Assembly (NCBI RefSeq): GCF_008929045.1
Contig: NZ_VFAH01000001.1
Coordinates: 124,001 to 188,000, forward strand
DNA: 64,000 bases
Origin: Noviherbaspirillum aerium
GTDB lineage: Bacteria > Pseudomonadota > Gammaproteobacteria > Burkholderiales > Burkholderiaceae_D
Direction of reading: 5' to 3'
In this document: in pieces, positions 16,793 through 25,455 of the stretch
Layout of the letters: each line of letters opens with the position of its first letter
How positions within the stretch are numbered: the first letter of the stretch is position 1
Position numbers and translations under genes: made by a program
The notes under the pieces: generated by a model
What the model was told of the DNA's origin: nothing
Databases searched by the model: none
What the model saw: the letters and a program-made list of their open reading frames with translations, nothing else

Positions 16793-16806
16793 TTGATCGA
16801 TATCAA
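16793..16806. promoter_or_regulatory. FNR/ANR-type binding site
   Basis: TTGAT-CGAT-ATCAA is a perfect match to the FNR/ANR consensus TTGAT-N4-ATCAA. It lies in the 346-bp gap between the divergent hydrolase (start 16595) and DUF6139 (start 16942) genes, 135 bp before the latter. A class-II FNR site would put transcription initiation near 16841. The surrounding sequence is unusually AT-rich for this chromosome, as expected for a promoter. Confidence 0.65.
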
Positions 16807-16941
16807 AAGGACAGCGACGCCAGGAACAAGACTGCATGTGATGCCGGAACAAAAACCGGCAGCGGGTTCTTGCGGCAACGCGCAACCTTTTGCCATGCCA
16901 TAAGGTCAATAGCAAACACCCGTTTTTAAAAGGATGTCACC

Positions 16942-17193
16942 ATGAAAGTTGATGTGTACAAACGCCCCGAACAGGAAGGCAAGTATTCCTACCTCGCCGT
17001 ACCAGAAGGACGCCCCATTCCGGATGAGGCCACCAATATCGATTGGGAAAGCGCCGAGACCAACGTCGATCTCGACGATGCCGGAAATGAACCGCTGCAT
17101 GGCATCAGCGCAGAGGATGCCTATCAACAGATCAGCGCAAAGGGATACGCCATTTCCAGTGTCAACAAGGTAAGGATCGGGCCCAGCGTCTGA
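16942..17193 (+). CDS. Small DUF6139-like protein
   Basis: An 83-residue acidic protein beginning MKVDVYKRPEQEGKYSYLAVPEGRPI-type sequence and continuing PDEATNIDWESAETNVDLDD. I recognise this pattern as a small conserved protein of Herbaspirillum and relatives (DUF6139), with no known function; the family name is from memory. It has no signal peptide or membrane segment. AAAAGGATGTCACC before the ATG is a good ribosome-binding site. The FNR-type box upstream suggests induction under low oxygen. A 15-bp perfect inverted repeat follows about 120 bp after the stop. Confidence 0.8.
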   Translation: MKVDVYKRPEQEGKYSYLAVPEGRPIPDEATNIDWESAETNVDLDDAGNEPLHGISAEDAYQQISAKGYAISSVNKVRIGPSV

Positions 17194-17311
17194 TGCGCAT
17201 CTGAACCCTCCGCCGCATCGCGGGCGTCATGCCCGGACTGTCTCTCCATGATGCGGCATCCGCATTGCCGAAGCCGCAACGGCAAGGCAATGCGACCACG
17301 CGGGATCCACC

Positions 17312-17343
17312 TCGCATGCCGGCGACCTGTCGCCGGCATGCGA
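17312..17343. repeat. Long perfect inverted repeat between convergent genes
   Basis: TCGCATGCCGGCGAC and its exact complement are separated by only CT, giving a 15-bp stem. It lies in the 258-bp gap between the DUF6139 gene and the convergent DUF429 gene and could end transcription from both sides, although no T-run follows on either strand. Just after it GATAC/AATAC words recur several times (17341-17380). Confidence 0.7.
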
Positions 17344-17451
17344 TACCGGCGATACGGCAATACCAACAATACGGCGATACCATCGCATCCCGCCTGCATT
17401 CTCCCGACATTCCCCGAACACTGCCGTCGCGTTCGATCGCATCGACGATGC

Positions 17452-18270
17452 TCAGGCGATGCCCTCATGCATCGCGCCGGCAGTCCATCCCTCCACCGGA
17501 TCGAGCTGCAGCGGCAGGCCGTAATTGGGTCGCTGCACCGCCCATGCCGCCGCCACTGCGCACAGCACCGCGTCCAGCCAGTCGGCCGTACCGTCTTCGA
17601 TGAGTTCGCGCCGCAGCGCCTTCTTCATCACAACGCGCACGCCGAGCGGATGGGTGCCGTCCTCCAGCGCGGCCACGATGCGTTCGCGCGCCGCGCGCCG
17701 CTCCGGCGTCTGCTTGGCGCGTTCGTCGCTTTTGTAGGAGGCGCGGGTGACGGCGCGAGCGACGAGGCCGGGATAGGCTTCCAATGCAATGCGCCGCGGG
17801 TCGCCCGCATGCAGGCCGAACACCGTCACGCCGGCATCCAGCAGCCGGCGCGTGCCTTCATGAAACATGTAGGCCACCGGCGGATTCACCCATTTCATCG
17901 AAGGACTGGAACCGGCAGGCCCGTCGGTGACGCGATGCGCGAACTTGTTGCCCACCGGCCGCGCATCGCAGAAAGCCTTGAAGGTGGTCCGCAATTCGGC
18001 GCGCTCCAGCGTGGCGCAATGCGTCACCAGTTCGGCCCAGGTCTGCGGCCAGCCAAGATGCTCGACCAGTTCACGCGACAGCCCGAAAGGAAAATCGAAG
18101 CCGCCTACCCAGGGCCCCGGCTGCGCCAGCCAGTCCTCATAGGAAGCCCAGCCGGCATGGCTGTCGACGCGCGCAATGCGCAGCACCGCGCCGTCGGCCT
18201 CGCCGACAGCCACCGTGATCGGTTTGGCGCGCCGCGGCGCCGAGGTGAAATCCACTCCAACAATTTGCAT
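17452..18270 (-). CDS. DUF429 domain protein
   Basis: A 272-residue protein of the DUF429 family, whose members have a RNase H-like fold and unknown biochemical role. It shows the family start MQIVGVDFTSAPRRAKPITVA-type strand with GVDFTSAP, the PWVGGFDFPFGLS segment, and the C-terminal DGTADWLDAVLCAVAAAWA helix with the acidic pair expected of the fold. The ATG at 18270 places the conserved strand at the N-terminus; an in-frame ATG at 18312 would add 14 residues. Neighbours (DUF6139, cardiolipin synthase) give no functional hint. Confidence 0.83.
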   Translation of the reverse strand: MQIVGVDFTSAPRRAKPITVAVGEADGAVLRIARVDSHAGWASYEDWLAQPGPWVGGFDFPFGLSRELVEHLGWPQTWAELVTHCATLERAELRTTFKAFCDARPVGNKFAHRVTDGPAGSSPSMKWVNPPVAYMFHEGTRRLLDAGVTVFGLHAGDPRRIALEAYPGLVARAVTRASYKSDERAKQTPERRAARERIVAALEDGTHPLGVRVVMKKALRRELIEDGTADWLDAVLCAVAAAWAVQRPNYGLPLQLDPVEGWTAGAMHEGIA

Positions 18271-18400
18271 GCCGGCCAGTTTAACGAAAAACAAGTCATG
18301 TGAGGGTTGCATGAATTATCCGGCGGCAAAGCGACTCCAAAGAATCAACAGGCCGCATGGCGCCCCGAACCAGAAGCAATAACAAAGAAAGAAGAATTGG

Positions 18401-19831
18401 ATGCGCATACCAGGTGCATCGCCGCTGCCGCTGATTGCCCGGCTCAGGAGCGCCGGAGCGCTGCTTTGCCTCCTTGTTCTTGCCGGCTGCGCAAGCCTGC
18501 CGGATGTCCGTTACCTGAGCAACCGCGACCTGGTCGGCAAGGCCGAGCCGACCATTGTCAGCGCCAATGGAAAATTGCCGGACAAGCGCAAGCAGGCCCT
18601 GCTCGACGACCTGGCGGCGAAGGCAGGCGACACCGATGTGTTGTCCAAGCATGCGGCGGCCGAGGAAGCCATCAGCGGACAGCCGCTGGTGGCCGGCAAC
18701 AAGGTCGCGCTGCTCGATGACGGACCCGCCACCATGCGCGCGATGATCAACGCGATCCGCGACGCGCGCGACCATGTCAATCTCGAAACCTATATCTTCG
18801 AAGCCGACGAGATCGGCCGCGGACTCGCCGATCTCCTGATCGCCAAGCAGTCGGCCGGCGTGCGCGTCAATCTGATCTATGACAGCGTGGGCAGCCTCAA
18901 TACGCCGCGTGAATTTTTCGACCGCATGCGTGCCGCCGGCATCGGCGTGGTCGAATTCAATCCGGTCAACCCGCTCGAAGCCAAACGCGGCTGGGACGTC
19001 AACCAGCGAGATCACCGCAAGCTGCTGGTGGTCGACGGCCGCATTGCGTTCACCGGCGGCGTCAATATCAGCAAGGTCTACGGCAAGAGTTCCTTCCTCA
19101 AGAGCCGGCGCGACGAACCGCCGCCGAAAGACGCCAACGATGCGGCATGGCGCGATACCCATATGCAGATCGAGGGGCCGGTGGTCGCCGATTTCCAGAA
19201 GATGTTCCTCGATACCTGGCAGCGCCAGACCGGCCAGGCGCCGCGGGAGGCGAAATATTTTCCGCCGCTCAAGCCGGTGGGCAAGTCGCTGGTGCGTGCC
19301 ATCGGCAGCACGCCGGACCGGGCCGACTTCGCGGTGTACAAGACGTATATCTCGGCGCTCGCCCACGCCGACAAGTATGCGCATCTGACCACCGCGTACT
19401 TCGTGCCGGATCGCCAGATCATCGATGCCATGGTCGACGCCGCACGGCGCGGCGTCGATGTGCGCATCATTTTCCCCAGCTTCACCGACGTCGGTATCCT
19501 GCTGTATGCGGGACGCTCGTACTACGATGAACTGCTCAGCGCCGGCATCCGCGTGTATGAACGCAAGACGGCCATGCTGCATGCAAAAACGGCAGTCATC
19601 GACGGCGTCTGGTCAACCATAGGATCGACCAATCTCGACATGCGCAGCTTCCTGCACAACGATGAAATCAATGCCGTGATCCTGAGCACGGAATTCGCCG
19701 ACCGCATGGAAGCCCTGTTCCAGCGCGACCTGCAGGAGTCCACTGAAATCATGCTTGAACAGTGGCGCAAGCGCGGCCTGAGGGAACGCATGCGCGAGAT
19801 GGGAACACGCCTGCTGGAATACTGGCTGTAG
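18401..19831 (+). CDS. Phospholipase D / cardiolipin synthase-like lipoprotein
   Basis: A 476-residue protein with two HKD motifs of the phospholipase D superfamily: HRKLLVVD at about 205-212 followed by GGVN, and HAKTAVID at about 394-401 followed by GSTNLD. Cardiolipin synthases of this family join two phospholipids. The N-terminus is a lipoprotein signal peptide with lipobox LVLAGC (Cys30), so the enzyme should be anchored in an envelope membrane rather than span it, resembling the ClsC/YmdC branch. The ATG at 18401 follows AAAGAAAGAAGAATTGG. A small insertion KSRRDEPPPKDANDAAW sits after the first motif. Confidence 0.88.
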   Translation: MRIPGASPLPLIARLRSAGALLCLLVLAGCASLPDVRYLSNRDLVGKAEPTIVSANGKLPDKRKQALLDDLAAKAGDTDVLSKHAAAEEAISGQPLVAGNKVALLDDGPATMRAMINAIRDARDHVNLETYIFEADEIGRGLADLLIAKQSAGVRVNLIYDSVGSLNTPREFFDRMRAAGIGVVEFNPVNPLEAKRGWDVNQRDHRKLLVVDGRIAFTGGVNISKVYGKSSFLKSRRDEPPPKDANDAAWRDTHMQIEGPVVADFQKMFLDTWQRQTGQAPREAKYFPPLKPVGKSLVRAIGSTPDRADFAVYKTYISALAHADKYAHLTTAYFVPDRQIIDAMVDAARRGVDVRIIFPSFTDVGILLYAGRSYYDELLSAGIRVYERKTAMLHAKTAVIDGVWSTIGSTNLDMRSFLHNDEINAVILSTEFADRMEALFQRDLQESTEIMLEQWRKRGLRERMREMGTRLLEYWL

Positions 19832-19947
19832 AGCGCTTCGAAGGCGCCGGCAAGTTGATCTTCCAGCTTCGGCTTTTCCCCCCTCTTTCTCTTCCTTCAT
19901 TTCCATGTTTCCCCGCTACATTGTTCTGCGCCAACTTGCGGCTCGCA

Positions 19948-19965
19948 ATACATGCCTTGATGTAT
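19948..19965. promoter_or_regulatory. Possible operator upstream of the sorbosone-dehydrogenase-like gene
   Basis: ATACAT-GCCTTG-ATGTAT is a perfect six-base dyad 66 bp before the ATG at 20031. A TTGAAC hexamer follows at 19971 and TTATCC at 19992, a possible but imperfect promoter. The regulator is unknown. Confidence 0.35.
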
Positions 19966-20030
19966 CAGCGTTGAACCAACGTATCGAATTGTTATCCATC
20001 GAGCAGTGGAATTATTAATGAAAGCGCAAT

Positions 20031-21434
20031 ATGAGATTTTCGATGGAACGGCCGGCACAGCGTGCTTGCGCACGTGTGCTGACAATCATGCTGGGCGGAG
20101 CATTTCTCGGTAGTTGTGGAGGCGGCGGAAGCGGGGGAGCGACAGCCGCCTCACCCGTGACTCCAAGCGCTGCGCCGGCGGCGCAGCAGGCGGCTGCGGC
20201 ATCGGTGGTGCTGCCGCTGGAAGTGCCCGCCGCCCTGGCGCAGGAACCCTTCAACACCGCCAGGAACCTGGTGGTTCCCCCCGGCTTCGGCGTGCGCGTC
20301 TGGGCCCGGGTGAACAAGGCGCGTTTCATGGCGCTGGCGCCCAATGGCGACGTGCTGGTGTCGGTGCCGAGCGAAGGCAAGATCGTCCTGCTGCGCGAGC
20401 GCGCGGGCGATACGCCGCAGGCCTTCGACTATGCAACCGGCTTGCGCGGTCCGCACGACATGGTGTTCCACGCCATCAACGGCGTCACTTACCTGTATGT
20501 GGCCGAAACCAACCGCGTGACACGCTCGGTTTATCAGCCCAACGAAACCGCGACCGGCGCGCGCGAAACCGTGGTCGCCGATCTGCCCGACAGCTCGCTG
20601 GCCGAACTGGGCGGCACCTACGGACATGAACTGAAGAATATTGCCCTGTCGCCGGACCACAAGCTCTATGTCTCGGTCGCTTCCGCCTGCAATGCCTGCG
20701 CCGAGGATACGGTCAGCGATCCGGTGCGCGGCGCAATCTACCAGTATTCGGCCGACGGCAAAGAGCGCGGACTGTATGCGCGGGGACTGCGCAATGCCGA
20801 GGGACTGGACTTCATCCCCGGCACCAACATACTGTGGGTCACCGTCAATAACCGCGATGAGATAAAAGTGGCGGTGAACGGGGATGTCGACGGCGATGGC
20901 ACCAACGACTATGGCAAGACCTTGCCCGCCTATGTCGATGAATATCCGCCCGAATTGTTTACGTCGGTGCGCAACGGCGGAGACTACGGCTGGCCGTTCT
21001 GCAATTCCGCGCCGAACGCCACCATGAGCAATCTGGACGTCATGGCCGACTTCGATCTCAACCGCGATGGCACCGCTCTCAACTGCGCCGCCGTGGACCG
21101 TTCCGCGAAAGGCATACGGGCTCACTCCGCGCCTCTGGGATTCAGCTTCCTGCAGGCGAGCGCGGCGCCCGCCGCCTATCGCTCCGGTGCCGCGGTGGCG
21201 CAGCACGGCTGCTGGAACTGCACCAGCCTGAGCGCCGGCTACAAGGTGTCCTACTTTCCCTTCGATGCGGCAGGCAACGCCGGCGCCGAATATGATCTCG
21301 TCACCGGCTTCGTGACCGACCCGGCGGCGCGCACGGTATGGGGACGCCCGGTCGACGTGATTCCCGATGCCCGGGGCAACCTGCTGATCTCGGACGATTA
21401 CGCGAACGCAATCTATCAGCTGTATCCGCGTTGA
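20031..21434 (+). CDS. Sorbosone-dehydrogenase-like (PQQ-type beta-propeller) lipoprotein
   Basis: A 467-residue protein with a lipoprotein signal peptide (FLGSC, Cys29, followed by a glycine-rich stretch) and a six-bladed beta-propeller of the soluble glucose/sorbosone dehydrogenase type. Supporting segments are PHDMVFH, GHELKNIALSPDHKLYVSV, the AEGLDF and GGDYGWPFC segments that line the active site in this family, and a final SDDYANAIYQLYPR. Four cysteines (SACNACAEDT, CWNC) are probably disulfide-bonded. It would oxidise a sugar or alcohol in the periplasm with PQQ; the real substrate and cofactor are not established by sequence. Confidence 0.82.
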   Translation: MRFSMERPAQRACARVLTIMLGGAFLGSCGGGGSGGATAASPVTPSAAPAAQQAAAASVVLPLEVPAALAQEPFNTARNLVVPPGFGVRVWARVNKARFMALAPNGDVLVSVPSEGKIVLLRERAGDTPQAFDYATGLRGPHDMVFHAINGVTYLYVAETNRVTRSVYQPNETATGARETVVADLPDSSLAELGGTYGHELKNIALSPDHKLYVSVASACNACAEDTVSDPVRGAIYQYSADGKERGLYARGLRNAEGLDFIPGTNILWVTVNNRDEIKVAVNGDVDGDGTNDYGKTLPAYVDEYPPELFTSVRNGGDYGWPFCNSAPNATMSNLDVMADFDLNRDGTALNCAAVDRSAKGIRAHSAPLGFSFLQASAAPAAYRSGAAVAQHGCWNCTSLSAGYKVSYFPFDAAGNAGAEYDLVTGFVTDPAARTVWGRPVDVIPDARGNLLISDDYANAIYQLYPR

Positions 21435-21538
21435 CCTGCACGCCTTGCCGCTCTCCGCTCCATCGCGATGCGGCAAGGCCCTTCGCTGACGTAAGCTGTC
21501 GAAAGCCGATGCAAGCCGCTGGAAGCCGCTGGAAGCTC

Positions 21539-22120
21539 TTAGAAGCCGACAGTAAGACCGACGCCGCTGAAGCCCCAGCCGTCTTCCGCTTCTTCGATAT
21601 CGCGCAGTTGCCGCAATTGCTCTTCCGCCAGCGGCGACTGCTGCCGCACCCGGACCAGCGTCTCCACCTGCTCGAAGGACGGAAAATAATCCAGCAGCTG
21701 TCCGCGAATCTCGCCGGCCGGCGCGGCGGGGCTATGCACGTCGATGTAGAAATCGCCGTCCCACAGGGCATCGATCTGCGGCCGGGTGAGCGGAATGCTG
21801 AGCGTCCAGAGCGTGGTGCCCGGCACATTGGAGAAGCCGAACGACGGCGGGGCGACCGTGCCGACGCGGCCGATATGCAAGTGCGCCTCGGTGGCGGCGA
21901 CACCGTTGACGACGACCGTCGCCAGCAGCGTCATGCGGTCGAGATCCACCGTGGCCACGGCGCTGCCGAAACCATTGCTGGCAACCGGAGGCACCACTTC
22001 GCGCCCGCTGAGCACGGTGCTGAATGCGACATACGGACTGTCGTCGTGGCCTCCTCCGCAGGCGGTGAGCAGCAGGGAGAGGAAGCCGATGTAAAAACTG
22101 CGCACGAAGGAATTTTTCAC
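21539..22120 (-). CDS. CHRD-domain lipoprotein
   Basis: A 193-residue lipoprotein: signal peptide ending LLTAC (Cys21), then one CHRD domain (about 28-145), a beta fold first found in chordin. Family features are LSGREVVPPVASNGFGSA, ATEAHLHIGRVG and YIDVHSPAAPAGEIRGQL. The 45-residue tail is Glu/Arg-rich. It is probably on the outer face of a membrane; function unknown. Between its stop and the facing gene there is a short run of AAGCCGCTGG repeats (21513-21532). Confidence 0.85.
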   Translation of the reverse strand: MKNSFVRSFYIGFLSLLLTACGGGHDDSPYVAFSTVLSGREVVPPVASNGFGSAVATVDLDRMTLLATVVVNGVAATEAHLHIGRVGTVAPPSFGFSNVPGTTLWTLSIPLTRPQIDALWDGDFYIDVHSPAAPAGEIRGQLLDYFPSFEQVETLVRVRQQSPLAEEQLRQLRDIEEAEDGWGFSGVGLTVGF

Positions 22121-22206
22121 CGCCGTCTCCTGTCAGGTTGATCGTTCATTCTCCCTGTGCGGCAGAGCGGGCGACGCCATCGCCGCTGCGTTGATTATGA
22201 TTGCAG

Positions 22207-22245
22207 GCGATGTTCATGCAGGGATCATGCCTGCATGAACATCGC
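22207..22245. repeat. Sixteen-base-pair intergenic hairpin
   Basis: GCGATGTTCATGCAGG and its perfect complement flank the loop GATCATG. It lies between two genes transcribed to the left (pcaC-like and CHRD). No T-run follows, so it is either a Rho-associated end or an RNA-stability element. It shares GCAGG...ATCATG...CCTGC with the hairpin at 51545-51585. Confidence 0.75.
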
Positions 22246-22276
22246 GCCTGAGCGCGGCAGTCTCAGGCTTTCAGTC

Positions 22277-22711
22277 TCAGGCTTTCGATTCCTGTGTCCG
22301 GGCCGGCTTCCAGTCGGCCACCACTTCCTGCGCAATGCGGAAGGCATCCACCGCCAGCGGCACGCCGCAATAGACGGCGGCATGCAGCAGCACTTCGCGC
22401 AGCTCCTCCGGCGTGGCGCCATTGTTGAGCGCGCCGCGCAAGTGTCCTTTCAGCTCTTGGGAGCGGCCGAGCGCGGTCAGCATCGAGACCGTGATCAGGC
22501 TGCGGGTTTTCATGTCCAGGCCGTCGCGGCACCAGACCGTACCCCAGGCATTGCGCGTGATGAATTCCTGCAGCGGCATGCTGAAGTCGTCGGCCTTGTT
22601 AAAGGCCCGTTCGACATACTCCTCGCCCATCACCTGCTTGCGCTTCTGCAAGCCGCTGTCGTATTGCCGATCGTGCCGGTCGTGCTGGTCGTGCTGGTCG
22701 TGCTGATCCAT
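22277..22711 (-). CDS. Carboxymuconolactone decarboxylase family protein
   Basis: A 144-residue all-helical protein of the carboxymuconolactone decarboxylase family. The core RNAWGTVWCRDGLDMKTRSL, GHLRGALNNGATPEELREVLLHAAVYCG is typical of the PcaC (4-carboxymuconolactone decarboxylase) branch of beta-ketoadipate degradation. No other pca genes are nearby, so the physiological role is uncertain; it lacks the CxxC of AhpD-type peroxidases. The N-terminus DQHDQHDQHDRHDRQ comes from a nine-base tandem repeat and is outside the fold. GGGGACTCGGGC precedes the ATG at 22711. Confidence 0.85.
   Translation of the reverse strand: MDQHDQHDQHDRHDRQYDSGLQKRKQVMGEEYVERAFNKADDFSMPLQEFITRNAWGTVWCRDGLDMKTRSLITVSMLTALGRSQELKGHLRGALNNGATPEELREVLLHAAVYCGVPLAVDAFRIAQEVVADWKPARTQESKA
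22671..22706. repeat. Nine-base tandem repeat, four copies, in coding sequence
   Basis: The unit TCGTGCTGG (plus strand) occurs as four adjacent copies, the outer two with one change. It lies in the first codons of the carboxymuconolactone decarboxylase-like gene and encodes Asp-Gln-His / Asp-Arg-His on the minus strand. Copy number could vary by slippage without breaking the frame. Confidence 0.8.
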
Positions 22712-22780
22712 GCCCGAGTCCCCGTCCGTTTGAAAGAGACGATGATATAAAGACCGGAATGCGCCCCACTCTCGCGCTCC

Positions 22781-24082
22781 TTACTCGGTATTGTCGGGCG
22801 CGGCGGTTTCATGCCGCGTCTGGTAGGCATGGGCGCGCTGCCGCCTTGCCCATTCCTGGTCCGCTTCGCTGGGCATGACAACCGGCACCTGCAGGCATAC
22901 GCTCTGCGTCGGCAGCACCTGCCGCCAGTCGTGGATCAGCTTGGCATAGGCCACGCCGACCGGGCGGATGTTGCGGTCGAGGTCGTACAGGCCGAGCGCA
23001 TTCGGATGTCCATTGTTTTCGCGCAGCGCGGTATCCCAGTCGACCTGGTCGGTCAGCGAATACCAGGTGAAGCCGACGATCGGCACGCCGTCGTTGCGCA
23101 CCCGCAAGACATTCGCCCATTGCTTGCGCAGCCAGAACACCGCCTCGTCGCCGTTCGGCCCCTGCACCAGGTTGGTTTCCGTATGCATCACCGGAAGGCG
23201 ATAGCGGTCGTAATACTGGCCGGTGATCACCGAATAGCCGAAGATCTCGCCGGAGGCCCGCATGCTGCCGTCTTCCATCACCAGGTGCTCATTGGTCATG
23301 TAATAGTCATTGCCCATGATGCAGTGGTGCTTGAGATTGTTGCGCATGAAGAAGCGGTACTCGTCGCGGGTCATGCCGTTGTCCATCAGGTACTCGTACA
23401 TTTCCGAATCGACGCGCCGGCCGTAGTTGAGATCGAGCGACAGGAAGCGGCGCGCATTGGCCAGCTCCGCCGGGCGGATCGCGCGCGGATTCTCGGCATG
23501 GAAGTATTCCGACGACTCGCTCTGCACGAACAAGGCGTCCGGCCGCACCTTCAGGATGGCGTTCATCGCCAGCACATTGGCCTTGACCAGGTGCTTGAGC
23601 GCGGTAACGAAGGCGCGGTCGCTCGTCTGCTGCTCGTTCCACCAGCCGTACAGCCCGGAGAACACGGCGCAGATGAACATTTCATTGACCGGCGTGTACA
23701 GCTGGATCCATGGAAAGCGCTGGGCGAATGCCTGCGCGTAGGCGGCGAAGAGCTGCGGAAAATCCGGATTCTGGAAATTGCCGATCCAGTCCGGCACGCC
23801 GAAGTGGCAGAGGTCGACGATCGGGATGAGATCGCGCTCCTTGAGATCGCGGAAAGTTTCATCGGCGAACGACCAGTCGTAGCGTTCCGGGCCGAGCAGC
23901 GCGGAATGCAGCGGCGGCCCGTAGCGAAGGAAATGGATGCCGAGTTCCTGGACCAGGGCGAAGTCGGTGCGCCAGTGATGATAATGGCCGCACTTGTCCA
24001 TTTCATCCATGCGCAGCCGGCCGCCGTCGATCGTGGGAGCGCTGTTCTCGATCCCCGTGGCGAAGATGAATCCGGGTGACAT
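22781..24082 (-). CDS. Family-1-like glycoside hydrolase
   Basis: A 433-residue clan-A (beta/alpha)8 hydrolase related to family 1 beta-glucosidases. The likely acid/base is Glu134 in LYTPVNEMF and the likely nucleophile Glu302 in VMHTETNLV, in the order and spacing expected of the clan. The N-terminus reads FIFATGIENSAPTIDGGR; there is no signal peptide, so it acts in the cytoplasm. Three ATG codons in a row follow AAGGAGG; the third (24082) has the best spacing. It lies 67 bp behind the MFS gene, probably its substrate importer or exporter. The sequence is divergent from characterised GH1 enzymes, so the sugar is unknown. Confidence 0.82.
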   Translation of the reverse strand: MSPGFIFATGIENSAPTIDGGRLRMDEMDKCGHYHHWRTDFALVQELGIHFLRYGPPLHSALLGPERYDWSFADETFRDLKERDLIPIVDLCHFGVPDWIGNFQNPDFPQLFAAYAQAFAQRFPWIQLYTPVNEMFICAVFSGLYGWWNEQQTSDRAFVTALKHLVKANVLAMNAILKVRPDALFVQSESSEYFHAENPRAIRPAELANARRFLSLDLNYGRRVDSEMYEYLMDNGMTRDEYRFFMRNNLKHHCIMGNDYYMTNEHLVMEDGSMRASGEIFGYSVITGQYYDRYRLPVMHTETNLVQGPNGDEAVFWLRKQWANVLRVRNDGVPIVGFTWYSLTDQVDWDTALRENNGHPNALGLYDLDRNIRPVGVAYAKLIHDWRQVLPTQSVCLQVPVVMPSEADQEWARRQRAHAYQTRHETAAPDNTE

Positions 24083-24149
24083 CATCATGCCTCCTTGCGT
24101 GTGGCCGGTAGACCGCGGCCGGGCGCATGAAGTTTCGGACGGGAAGTTT

Positions 24150-25388
24150 CTATCGGACCGCGCCGGCGCGCACGGCCGACAGAAAACAGCCGAGCGACAG
24201 CACGGACACCGCCAGCAGGATGCCGAGCAGCCATTCCGGTGCCGGATCGTAAGCGACCAGGGATGCCGCCGCCAGCGGTCCTGCCGCCTTGGAGATGAGC
24301 GAGGGCCCGGCCAGCGCGCCGGAAATGGCGCCATAGTTTTCGCGGCCGAACAGCACCTGCGGCACGATGCCGCGCACGATCGTCAGCACGCCGTTGCTCA
24401 TGCCGTACAGCATGCAGAATGCGGCAACGGCAAGCGGCCGGGTTCCCATGAAGAGGAGCGCCAGCAAAGCCAGCGGCAGCACCGCGAAGGTGGCAATGCC
24501 CACCGCCTGCGGCTTGACCTTGCTTGCGAATGCCATTTCGGCGATGCGCCCGGCGACCTGCATCGGACCGATCAGCGCCGCCACCAGCACCGCGGTGCCG
24601 GCGGAGTGGCCGAAGCGCTGCAGCAGCGGAATCAGGTGAACCGACAGCGCGGAAAAAATGAAGAGGTTGGCCGAGAAAGCCAGCGCCAGTTTCCAGAACA
24701 CCGGTTCGCGCAGCGCTTCCCGCAGCGTGAAGCTGCGCGCCTGCCGCGCGTCCCCGCTGGCGTCGGCATGCGCGGCGCCAGCCTGCTTCCTTGCTCCGGC
24801 CGCTGCGAGCATGGCATGCATCGGCAGGCACAGCAGCACATGGATTGCGGCATAGAGCAGCAGCGTGTCGCGCCAGCCGATTGCGGTATTGAGCTTGAGC
24901 GTCAGGGGCCAGAACACGGTGCTCGCGAGGCCGCCGAACAGGGTCAGCACCGAGATGCCCTTGCGCGCGCCGCGCAGGAACTCCCGGTTGATGGTGGCGA
25001 AGGCGGCTTCGTACAGGGTCATTGCCATGGCGATGCCGGTCACGGTCCAGGCGCCGATATACATCGCAGGCGAATTGCTGCAGGCGATACCCGCCATGCC
25101 GATGCCCGCCAGCAGGGAGCCGATCGACATCACGGCGCGTCCGCCGGCACGGTCGATCAGCATGCCCGCCGGCGTCGCCGCCAGTCCCGCCACCAGGAGG
25201 CTCCAGGAGAAGGCGCCGAACACGACAGGCGTGGAAAGACCGAGATCGCGCTGGATATCATTGGCGACGACGGCGAATGCGTAGTACAGCGAGCCCCACG
25301 ACACGATCTGGGTAAAGGCGAGCAGGTAGACGATCTTCCAGGGATCCTTGCTTTCCTTGCTCGGCATGTCGGCGCTCGGGTTGGACAT
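24150..25388 (-). CDS. MFS transporter
   Basis: A 412-residue major facilitator with 12 predicted helices. The first helix has QIVSWGSLYYAFAVVANDI, typical of the monocarboxylate/oxalate-like MFS group; the A-like loop is DRAGGRAVMS, and the central loop (about 190-220) is Ala/Arg-rich. The ATG at 25388 gives the short N-terminus MSNPSADMPSKESKDPW; the ribosome-binding site is poor. The glycoside-hydrolase-like gene follows, suggesting uptake of a glycosidic substrate. The upstream neighbour is the argP-like regulator, 67 bp away in the same direction. Confidence 0.87.
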   Translation of the reverse strand: MSNPSADMPSKESKDPWKIVYLLAFTQIVSWGSLYYAFAVVANDIQRDLGLSTPVVFGAFSWSLLVAGLAATPAGMLIDRAGGRAVMSIGSLLAGIGMAGIACSNSPAMYIGAWTVTGIAMAMTLYEAAFATINREFLRGARKGISVLTLFGGLASTVFWPLTLKLNTAIGWRDTLLLYAAIHVLLCLPMHAMLAAAGARKQAGAAHADASGDARQARSFTLREALREPVFWKLALAFSANLFIFSALSVHLIPLLQRFGHSAGTAVLVAALIGPMQVAGRIAEMAFASKVKPQAVGIATFAVLPLALLALLFMGTRPLAVAAFCMLYGMSNGVLTIVRGIVPQVLFGRENYGAISGALAGPSLISKAAGPLAAASLVAYDPAPEWLLGILLAVSVLSLGCFLSAVRAGAVR

Positions 25389-25455
25389 TACCGCAGTGTA
25401 ATCCTTCCTTGCCGCTTGCGCGCCGATGCCGTCGGTACACCAGTCGTCCGGAACA

